A DNA stretch of 5,187 nucleotides, taken from contig JAFVWD010000031.1 in NCBI GenBank assembly GCA_017501865.1, forward strand, positions 1 to 5,187. Direction: 5' to 3'. This document shows, piece after piece, positions 1 through 5,187 of this stretch. This DNA is from Clostridia bacterium (GTDB lineage: Bacteria > Bacillota > Clostridia > Oscillospirales > Acutalibacteraceae). The first letter of the stretch is position 1. Each line of letters starts with the position of its first letter. The translations under genes were made by a program, and so were the position numbers. The notes under the pieces are model-generated. The model ran no database searches. It had not been told where the DNA came from and was given only the letters and a program-made list of their open reading frames with translations.

Positions 1-1
1 C

Positions 2-622
2 CTGAGTGGGATAAATACAGTACCTTTTGAGTACAGGTCAAAAAAAGTATTGTTTTTAGCACCCGAGATAACATGGAACAGCAAGCCGTGCGATGTTGCA
101 TTATTGTATGGTTTTCCGGAAAACGTGAGTCCTGTAAGTGAAATAACAGGTGAACGTAAATTTGAATATAATATGGTTTATGACGGAAAGCCTGTTAAGA
201 TTTTTGCTGATAACGGCGGAGCTGTAAATTCTGAATTTCATAGCTATACTTTCGTTGTAGATTGTAAAACAGCGGAGGAAGCGCAGAAATTTTTTGAGGA
301 TTCTCACACGAAAATGCAGGAATTCTATAAAAAAGAAGAAAACTTTGAGTTTGAGGGTCGCACGGAGAATTCAGAATATTATTACAGTGACGGAACTCCT
401 TGCAGCTACACGGGAACCTATGAAGACGGAAAGGAAGCTATATTCATAATGGATGAAGATACGGGGAGGCTTATTCCTTTAGAGGAAGCAAAGGGTATTA
501 TAATAGAAAAAGAAGTTATTTATGAATATGTAACCTGGAGCGGAGCAGTTGGTTTTAGTCATAAAATAAGACTTGAGGATAATGAATCAAGTGTTTATAT
601 TTATGTTGATTTTCAGTATTGA
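2..622 (+). CDS. Hypothetical protein, C-terminal part (5' end outside window)
   Basis: I do not recognise this protein. The frame is open from the left edge to a TGA stop and gives 206 visible residues. The first possible start codon, a TTG at position 50, has no Shine-Dalgarno sequence before it (only an A-run), and the frame stays open upstream of it. The gene therefore most likely begins outside the window. The visible part is acidic and rich in Glu, Asp, Tyr and Phe, with no transmembrane segment. It appears to alternate beta-type stretches (such as the Tyr-rich EYYYSDGTPCSYTGTYEDGK and the C-terminal SSVYIYVDFQY) with one charged helix-like stretch (TAEEAQKFFEDSHTKMQEFY). Such a composition would suit a soluble or exported protein, but any signal peptide would be off-window. 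It converges on the amidohydrolase gene and shows no functional link to it. That it is a real gene is well supported; its function is unknown. Confidence 0.75.
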   Translation: MSGINTVPFEYRSKKVLFLAPEITWNSKPCDVALLYGFPENVSPVSEITGERKFEYNMVYDGKPVKIFADNGGAVNSEFHSYTFVVDCKTAEEAQKFFEDSHTKMQEFYKKEENFEFEGRTENSEYYYSDGTPCSYTGTYEDGKEAIFIMDEDTGRLIPLEEAKGIIIEKEVIYEYVTWSGAVGFSHKIRLEDNESSVYIYVDFQY

Positions 623-672
623 TGATTTTATTGTCAGATAAAATTTATGAAGAACATAAAAAGTCATAATTA

Positions 673-795
673 AAAGAGGCTGTAAAACGTGAACTGCCCC
701 AATTTGTACTGTCCTTACAAATTGGGGTAGTTCATACTGTAGAAACCCCTTGAACTATATAGTTTTATGTGGTCTGCGCTTTTTTACAGTCCTTT
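673..795. repeat. Nested inverted repeat, possible MITE or IS remnant
   Basis: This non-coding stretch lies between two convergent genes. Its ends form an imperfect inverted repeat. CTGTAAAA at 680-687 pairs with TTTTACAG at 782-789, and the pairing extends past a small internal mismatch through AAAG (673-676) and CTTT (792-795). Nested inside are the long hairpin at 690-734 and a separate perfect 12-bp palindrome, AACTATATAGTT, at 753-764. The right end stops two bases before the stop codon of the amidohydrolase gene. No open reading frame and no transposase are present. Nested ends around about 100 bp without coding capacity are typical of miniature inverted-repeat elements or decayed insertion-sequence ends, but I see no clear target-site duplication. 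The inverted repeats are seen directly; the mobile origin is inferred. Confidence 0.6.
690..734. repeat. Long near-perfect palindromic hairpin
   Basis: The arms 690-708 and 716-734 pair over 19 bp with a single G-T wobble (G696 with T728), around a 7-base loop (CTGTCCT, 709-715). The arms read TGAACTGCCCC at the left end and GGGGTAGTTCA at the right end, so the unit begins with TG and ends with CA, as insertion sequences of the IS3 type do. Neither side is followed by a proper T-run: the plus side continues ATACTGTAG, and the minus side CGTTTTACAG. It is therefore not a textbook intrinsic terminator, although a stem this strong could still block or stabilise the 3' ends of the two convergent transcripts. 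Confidence 0.85.
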
Positions 796-797
796 GA

Positions 798-1607
798 CTA
801 ATCCTGTATATTTAAAATCTTCATAATGTTATCATGGAATATTTTTTTCAAATCTTCGTCACTGAGTCCTAATGAAGTAATGTAGTTTAATTCATCTTCC
901 TGTCTCCACATGGGAAAATCTGTTGCAAAAATAACCTTGTCAGTACCATAACGTTTAATTATTTTTAACGCAGTTTTTTTATCTAAAGCGAAAAACGAAG
1001 AACAGGTATCAACATATAAGTTCGGTAAACCGGCAAGCTTTTCGCTTGCTTCTTCCCAAAGAGAATATCCGCCGAAGTGCGCACCTATAACAATTAAGTC
1101 GGTGTATATCTCCATAACGGGTAAAAGTCTGTTGGGGTTAGAGTTATCATAACGCGAATCACCCGTGTGCATTAAAACAGGTAAATGGTATTTTTCGCAA
1201 AGCTCATATATTTTCAGACAACGGTAATCGTCAATTTTAAAATTCTGAATATCCGGATGCAATTTGACACCTGAAAGTCCCAAAGAGATGAGCTCCTTTA
1301 CATCTTCCTCAGGAGCAGATGAATCAGGGTGAAGTGTACCGAAGCCGATGAACTTGTCCGGATGCTTTTTTACTTCGTCTGCAATAAAGTGATTTATGCT
1401 TGATACTTGTTTTTCTGTTGTTGCAACGGATTGAACCACCATCCTTTTTATTCCGGCTTCTTCGCTTTGTTTCAAAAGCTCTTCAGTTGTACCGTGAAAA
1501 GGTGAGTGGTGTATTCCGTAAAATTTATCGGTACTGTCAGTTGCTTTTTGTGCTATTTTTTCAGGATATATGTGACAGTGAGAGTCTATAATATTAAATC
1601 GTTGCAT
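798..1607 (-). CDS. Metal-dependent amidohydrolase (amidohydrolase_2 family, TIM barrel)
   Basis: This is a complete 269-residue member of the amidohydrolase_2 (ACMSD-like) superfamily. These enzymes hydrolyse, hydrate or decarboxylate small carboxylic acids using a divalent metal held in a TIM barrel. The expected ligands are visible. The N-terminal HxH is His10 and His12 in DSHCHIYPEK. Further histidines follow at 117 (VKLHPDIQ), 147 (VLMHTGDSRY) and 177 (IGAHFGG), and the late strand Asp is Asp230 (VIFATDFPMW). Length and C-terminus are normal for the family, so it looks intact and active. There is no signal peptide or membrane segment, so it is probably cytoplasmic. The ATG start is supported by AGAAGGT with 7 bases of spacing. 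It is the last gene of a minus-strand cluster behind the TIM-barrel/CoA-ligase fusion gene, 77 bp upstream. The substrate is unknown; a decarboxylase rather than a hydrolase is possible. Confidence 0.9.
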   Translation of the reverse strand: MQRFNIIDSHCHIYPEKIAQKATDSTDKFYGIHHSPFHGTTEELLKQSEEAGIKRMVVQSVATTEKQVSSINHFIADEVKKHPDKFIGFGTLHPDSSAPEEDVKELISLGLSGVKLHPDIQNFKIDDYRCLKIYELCEKYHLPVLMHTGDSRYDNSNPNRLLPVMEIYTDLIVIGAHFGGYSLWEEASEKLAGLPNLYVDTCSSFFALDKKTALKIIKRYGTDKVIFATDFPMWRQEDELNYITSLGLSDEDLKKIFHDNIMKILNIQD

Positions 1608-1613
1608 TGATTT

Positions 1614-1620
1614 ACCTTCT
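1614..1620 (-). promoter_or_regulatory. Ribosome binding site of the amidohydrolase gene
   Basis: On the minus strand AGAAGGT lies 7 bases before the ATG at 1607 and fixes this start. Only about 31 bases separate the ATG from the upstream hairpin, leaving no room for an independent promoter between them. Confidence 0.75.
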
Positions 1621-1638
1621 TTTGCTTTGAAAATATAA

Positions 1639-1682
1639 GCGAGTGAAGCTCAGAATATGAGTCACTCGCATTTTTGTTTTTT
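1639..1682. terminator. Terminator-like hairpin between fusion gene and amidohydrolase gene
   Basis: GCGAGTGA (1639-1646) pairs with TCACTCGC (1662-1669). After a 2-base bulge (AG, 1647-1648) CTCA (1649-1652) pairs with TGAG (1658-1661), leaving a 5-base loop. The best T-run (TTTTTGTTTTTT, 1671-1682) follows the stem on the plus strand, where no gene is being read. On the minus strand, the direction of the flanking genes, the stem is preceded by the matching A-run and followed by the weaker TTATATTTT. It could be a bidirectional terminator, or a leaky attenuator or RNA-stabilising stem that lowers expression of the amidohydrolase relative to the genes before it. The structure is clear; the direction and strength are inferred. 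Confidence 0.6.
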
Positions 1683-1684
1683 AG

Positions 1685-4213
1685 TTATGCTGTTTCTACA
1701 GAGTTAGCTTTCTGAAGACCGTATTTTTCTATAGCATTCTCACGCATTTTATACTTGAGTATTTTACCTGCGGCATTCATTGGGAAAGCATCTACGAAGT
1801 CGATGTATTTAGGAACCTTGTGACGTGCCATATGGTCCATAATATACTGCTTCATTTCATCAATTGTCATAGTAACATCTTCCTTGAGAATAATACAAGC
1901 CATAATTTCTTCGCCGTATTGTTCATCAGGAACACCTATAACCTGAACGTCCTTTACGTTTTCGTGAGTGTAAATAAACTCTTCTATCTCTTTAGGATAA
2001 ATATTTTCGCCACCGCGTATAATCATATCCTTAAGTCTTCCGGTTATACGGTAGTTACCTTCAGGTGTTCTGCAGGCAAGGTCGCCTGTGTGAAGCCAAC
2101 CATCCTTGTCAATTGCGGCAGATGTTGCTTTAGGCATCTTGTAGTAGCCCTTCATAATGTTATAACCACGGGCAACAAACTCACCTGTAACCTCGTCAGG
2201 GCAATCCTCGCCGGTTTCAGGGTCTACAATTTTACATTCAATTTCAGGAAGTGCTCTTCCGACAGTTGCAACACGAACATCAAGCGGATCATCTGTAGAG
2301 CTCATTGTGCAGCCCGGAGAAGCTTCTGTCTGACCGTAAACAATGGTGATTTCCTTCATATTCATTTTGTTAACAACATCCTGCATAACAGAAATGGGGC
2401 AAGGACTTCCTGCCATAATACCTGTACGCATATATGAAAAATCGGTTTTCGGGAAGTCAGGGTGCTCTAAGAGAGCAATAAACATTGTAGGAACACCGTG
2501 GAATGCAGTTATTCTTTCTGCGTTTATGCAGGAAAGTGCAGGCTTCGGTGAGAAGTAAGGAAGCGGTAAAATTGTTCCGCCGTGTGTCATTGTTGCGGTC
2601 ATTGCGAGTACCATTCCGAAACAATGGAACATAGGAACCTGAATCATCATTCTGTCAGCAGTTGAAAGATCCATTCTGTCGCCGATGTTTTTACCGTTGT
2701 TTACTATATTGTAGTGAGTAAGCATAACACCCTTCGGGAATCCTGTTGTTCCTGAGGTGTACTGCATATTACAAACATCGTTAACATCAACAGTTGAAGC
2801 GAGTCTGTAAACCTCTTCAACAGGAACAGTTGAAGAACGAAGCATAGCTTCCTCCCATGAGAGACATCCCTTTTTCTTGAAGCCCACAGTAATAACATTT
2901 CTTAAGAAAGGTAATCTTTTTGAGTGGAGAGGCTCGCCCGGAACAGTATTCTGAAGCTCAGGGCAAAGCTCGCCTATGATTTCATCGTAGTTTGAATCAC
3001 GGTATCCGTCAATCATAATAAGTGTGTGAGTGTCAGATTGTTTGAGTAAGTACTCAGCTTCGTGAATTTTATATGCAGTATTCATAGTAACAAGAACTGC
3101 GCCGATTTTTGTTGCTGCCCAAAAAGCTATATACCACTGAGGTACATTTGTTGCCCAGACTGCAACATGAGAGCCCGGCTTAATACCGAGAGAGATAAAT
3201 GCACGACAGCATTCGTCAACATCATCGCGGAATTGTGAATAAGTTCTTGTGTAGTCAAGTGTTGTATATTTGAATGCATATTGGTCAGGGAATTCCTCAA
3301 CCATTTTATCAAGTACCTGAGAGAATGTTGCCTCAATAAGGGTTTCTTTTTTCCAGACATATTTACCTGTATGTGTGTTGTTTGAGTAAAGAGTCTTTTT
3401 TGCTCTTGAGGTGTTTCCGAATTGTGCCATAAAGCTTACGAAGTGAGAGAATATTATCTCCATATCATCAAGCTCAGGCATCCACTTCGGATCCCATTCA
3501 ATTGAAGCAAAGCCGTTATAGTTAACTGAAGTAAGAGCTAAAACAGCTTCCTCTACAGGGTATTCACCTTCACCTATAAGGCAGTATTTTGTTTCGCCGT
3601 TTTCTTTTACAGCATCTTTAATATGAACGTGCTTAACGTAAGCACCTAAATTTTTAATTGTTGCTTCAGGCTCTTCACCGGCGATGAAGTAAGGAGAATA
3701 AAAATCCCAGAGAGCAGCAAGTGAGTCACAGGAGAATGTGTTAAGCACTTCTAACAATTTGCTTGTATCTGAAAAAATACCGGATGTTTCAATGATGATG
3801 GTAACATTTTTACTTTCAGCTTTTGGAATTATTTCTGAAAGAACAGAAATTACTTCTGCTTTTTGCTCTTCAAAAGAAGCACCTGTGTCAGTTGCTTTTA
3901 TTCTGATATAAGGAATATGAAGTGTTGCAGCTATTTCAAGGCATTTTTCAAGCTCTTTCAAAAAATCTGCTCTGTCATTTTTTGAGGCAGGGTTTGAAAG
4001 TGTGTCAATACAAGGGATTCTTAAATTCTTCTCATAAAGATTACGAACGGTTGCCTGAGCGGCACTCATATAAAATGCACCGTTTTTTTCGGTGAATGAA
4101 GGGTTGTTTACGTTGTGGAGTTCAATTCCGTTAAAGCCTTGCTCGAAAGCTATTTTGCAGAAATCTTCCCAGAGATAACCATGCCAACCTTTTGTCGAAA
4201 AAGAAAGTTTCAC
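1685..4213 (-). CDS. Fusion protein: sugar isomerase/epimerase-type TIM barrel plus acyl-CoA synthetase (AMP-binding)
   Basis: An 842-residue protein with two complete enzyme domains. Residues 1-265 are a xylose-isomerase-like TIM barrel (AP endonuclease 2/sugar phosphate isomerase family). The likely metal ligands are Glu142 (IIIETSG), Asp170 (ALWDFYSPYF), His197 (KHVHIKD) and Glu239 (ASIEWDP). Residues 265-290 form a polar linker. Residues 290-835 are an adenylate-forming acyl-CoA synthetase. It has the phosphate loop YTSGTTGFPKG (485-495), YGQTEAS (626-632), the ATP-ribose Asp711 in GWLHTGD, GRLKDMIIRGGENIYP (725-740), and the C-terminal catalytic Lys817 in NAAGKILK. The ligase half should activate a carboxylic acid with ATP and CoA, with a fatty-acid-CoA-ligase-like profile; the barrel's substrate is unknown. 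No signal peptide is present. The start is GTG at 4213, with AAGGAGG 8 bases upstream, 15 bp after the LeuA-like gene, so the two are cotranscribed. I see no frameshift and no internal ribosome binding site at the domain junction, so the fusion appears genuine. Confidence 0.93.
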   Translation of the reverse strand: MKLSFSTKGWHGYLWEDFCKIAFEQGFNGIELHNVNNPSFTEKNGAFYMSAAQATVRNLYEKNLRIPCIDTLSNPASKNDRADFLKELEKCLEIAATLHIPYIRIKATDTGASFEEQKAEVISVLSEIIPKAESKNVTIIIETSGIFSDTSKLLEVLNTFSCDSLAALWDFYSPYFIAGEEPEATIKNLGAYVKHVHIKDAVKENGETKYCLIGEGEYPVEEAVLALTSVNYNGFASIEWDPKWMPELDDMEIIFSHFVSFMAQFGNTSRAKKTLYSNNTHTGKYVWKKETLIEATFSQVLDKMVEEFPDQYAFKYTTLDYTRTYSQFRDDVDECCRAFISLGIKPGSHVAVWATNVPQWYIAFWAATKIGAVLVTMNTAYKIHEAEYLLKQSDTHTLIMIDGYRDSNYDEIIGELCPELQNTVPGEPLHSKRLPFLRNVITVGFKKKGCLSWEEAMLRSSTVPVEEVYRLASTVDVNDVCNMQYTSGTTGFPKGVMLTHYNIVNNGKNIGDRMDLSTADRMMIQVPMFHCFGMVLAMTATMTHGGTILPLPYFSPKPALSCINAERITAFHGVPTMFIALLEHPDFPKTDFSYMRTGIMAGSPCPISVMQDVVNKMNMKEITIVYGQTEASPGCTMSSTDDPLDVRVATVGRALPEIECKIVDPETGEDCPDEVTGEFVARGYNIMKGYYKMPKATSAAIDKDGWLHTGDLACRTPEGNYRITGRLKDMIIRGGENIYPKEIEEFIYTHENVKDVQVIGVPDEQYGEEIMACIILKEDVTMTIDEMKQYIMDHMARHKVPKYIDFVDAFPMNAAGKILKYKMRENAIEKYGLQKANSVETA

Positions 4214-4221
4214 TTTTTATT

Positions 4222-4228
4222 CCTCCTT
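4222..4228 (-). promoter_or_regulatory. Strong ribosome binding site supporting a GTG start
   Basis: On the minus strand AAGGAGG directly abuts the TAA stop of the LeuA-like gene and lies 8 bases before a GTG codon at 4211-4213. This near-consensus site makes the GTG the start of the fusion gene and indicates efficient translation within one transcript. Confidence 0.85.
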
Positions 4229-5187
4229 TTAGTTTTCTTCGAAAATGATTTTGTTTATTGCATTTATGAATGCGCGGATACTTGCGCCGATAATATCAGT
4301 TGAAACACCGTTTCCTGAGTAGAGCTTGCCGTTTGAACGAAGCTTTACTACAGCTGAGCCGGTTGCTTCTCTGCCTTCTGTTACAGAGTGAATCTGGAAA
4401 TCATCAAGCTCATAATGGTGGCCTACGATTTGCTCAATTGTTGTGAATGCAGCATCAATAGGACCGTCACCAATACCTATAGCCTGTTTATTTTCACCGT
4501 CTTTTTCAAGAACGATTTGTGCAGAAGAGGTTATAATGTTACCTGTATTAATAACATAGTTTACTAATTTGTATGCAGGTGTAACCTGGAGTGCTGTAGC
4601 GGCAACAATAGCATCGAGCTCTTTGTTTGAAACAGGCTTTTTGCTTGCTACAGATTTGAATCTTTCGTAAACCTTTGCATTGTCTTCGTCTGAGAGGTCA
4701 TAGCCTAATTCTTTAACAGCTTTTAAAACTGTTTCCTGAGAATCGTTTTCGGTAAGGTTGAATTCTTTTGCAGGAACAGAGCTTGTTGTTTCTGTTACGG
4801 ATAAAATCTGCTTTCCGTCAGCTATTTTCTGAACCTGGTTGATTATTCTTGTGAATTCGTTGTATTTAAGTGAACAGAATATATTAAGCTTATCACCGTT
4901 ATTTCTTATGATGTTTGAAACTGTAATGATAGATGCTATATTTGCACAGTTTGAAGCGCACTTGATTTCTGTAGCACCGTGAGTAATTGCAAGCATTGAT
5001 GAAGCTGCTGCGCAACCATTGGTGTCTTCACACATAACGCCGATGTTAACAGAATTTAATGCCGGTGCTGATTTGATTGTATCTTCAATAAATGCAATAA
5101 ATGCATCGGGTAACATAGATGCTTCATTGTCGCAGATAGTAACAGTTTTAGCACCTGCGCTGACTGCAGCTTCAATCGCAGAAATCA
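4229..5187 (-). CDS. LeuA-like protein with alpha-isopropylmalate synthase regulatory domain, degenerate catalytic site (N-terminus outside window)
   Basis: The C-terminal 318 residues are visible. The frame is open to the right edge, so the Met at 5116 is internal and the gene starts outside. The first part matches the end of the DRE-TIM barrel of 2-isopropylmalate synthases. AGAKTVTICD lines up with the AGATTINIPD strand of LeuA, and the next stretch aligns without gaps. However, the metal-binding HxHDDLG has become MCEDTNG (near 5015-5035), and the GERAGN loop is replaced by a run containing NIASII. The SGIHQDG catalytic histidine motif is also not found. By contrast, the C-terminal leucine-type allosteric/dimer domain (about 4247-4610) is well conserved, including GDGPIDAAF and GVSTDIIGASIRAF. 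In the family this domain binds leucine (or isoleucine in citramalate synthases) as feedback inhibitor. I infer a non-catalytic paralogue, perhaps an amino-acid-responsive regulator or subunit, rather than a true LeuA. It lies 15 bp upstream of the fusion gene. Confidence 0.85.
   Translation of the reverse strand, partial: ISAIEAAVSAGAKTVTICDNEASMLPDAFIAFIEDTIKSAPALNSVNIGVMCEDTNGCAAASSMLAITHGATEIKCASNCANIASIITVSNIIRNNGDKLNIFCSLKYNEFTRIINQVQKIADGKQILSVTETTSSVPAKEFNLTENDSQETVLKAVKELGYDLSDEDNAKVYERFKSVASKKPVSNKELDAIVAATALQVTPAYKLVNYVINTGNIITSSAQIVLEKDGENKQAIGIGDGPIDAAFTTIEQIVGHHYELDDFQIHSVTEGREATGSAVVKLRSNGKLYSGNGVSTDIIGASIRAFINAINKIIFEEN

Noticed and set aside
50..52. TTG as the start codon of the left-hand gene
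   Set aside because: No Shine-Dalgarno sequence precedes it, and the frame is open back to the window edge, so the true start is probably upstream.
625..644. ATTTTAT/ATAAAAT hairpin as terminator of the left-hand gene
   Set aside because: The 7-bp stem is entirely A-T and is not followed by a T-run, so it is too weak to call.
690..734. Long hairpin as an intrinsic terminator for the convergent genes
   Set aside because: Neither strand has a proper T-run after the stem, and the TG...CA ends and nested repeats point more to a repeat element. A role in 3'-end formation is possible but not shown.
1820..2437. Long plus-strand reading frame of 205 codons opposite the CoA-ligase domain
   Set aside because: It lies entirely antisense to a domain with conserved adenylate-forming motifs. 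Its translation is rich in Cys, His and Asn with no family resemblance, and it has no ribosome binding site, so it is a shadow of the real gene.
3302..3304. Internal start that would make the CoA-ligase half a separate protein
   Set aside because: The Met304 codon has no convincing ribosome binding site before it, and the frame runs unbroken from the GTG start through the TIM barrel.
5114..5116. ATG at 5116 as the start of the LeuA-like gene
   Set aside because: Upstream codons continue in frame and encode AGAKTVTICD, which matches the conserved LeuA barrel strand, so this Met is internal.
4229..5187. Functional 2-isopropylmalate synthase (leuA)
   Set aside because: The visible metal ligands and catalytic loop are replaced, and no leuB, leuC or leuD neighbours are present, so the leuA symbol is not justified.

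Overview
The window looks like chromosomal DNA from a low-to-moderate G+C Firmicute, most likely a gut Clostridia of the Ruminococcus/Oscillospiraceae type. This is inferred from the AT-leaning composition, the strong AGGAGG-type ribosome binding sites, and the general look of the proteins. It is not based on any marker gene.

Layout from left to right: (1) positions 2-622 on the + strand hold the C-terminal 206 residues of an unrecognised acidic protein whose start lies outside the window. (2) Positions 623-797 are a convergent intergenic gap with a striking nested inverted repeat, including an almost perfect ~19-bp hairpin. It resembles a small palindromic or insertion-sequence-derived element. 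(3) The rest, 798-5187, is a three-gene minus-strand cluster, transcribed right to left. It starts with the C-terminal part of a LeuA-like (2-isopropylmalate synthase family) protein (4229-5187, running off the right edge). Next is an 842-residue fusion of a sugar-isomerase-type TIM barrel with an acyl-CoA synthetase/AMP-binding enzyme (1685-4213). Last is a metal-dependent amidohydrolase of the amidohydrolase_2 class (798-1607). The first two genes are 15 bp apart and almost certainly cotranscribed. The last is 77 bp further on, behind a terminator-like hairpin.

Two points are unusual. The LeuA-like protein keeps a well-conserved C-terminal leucine-type regulatory domain. However, the visible part of its catalytic barrel has lost both metal-binding histidines and the GERxGN loop, so it looks like a pseudo-enzyme, perhaps a sensor or regulatory subunit. 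The second gene is one continuous reading frame joining two enzymes that normally occur separately, and both halves keep their catalytic residues. Together with the amidohydrolase they suggest an undescribed small-molecule pathway or regulatory module that handles a carboxylic acid or its CoA thioester. The substrate cannot be read from the sequence. No RNA genes, CRISPR arrays or transposase genes are visible, and no promoter for the minus-strand cluster lies inside the window.
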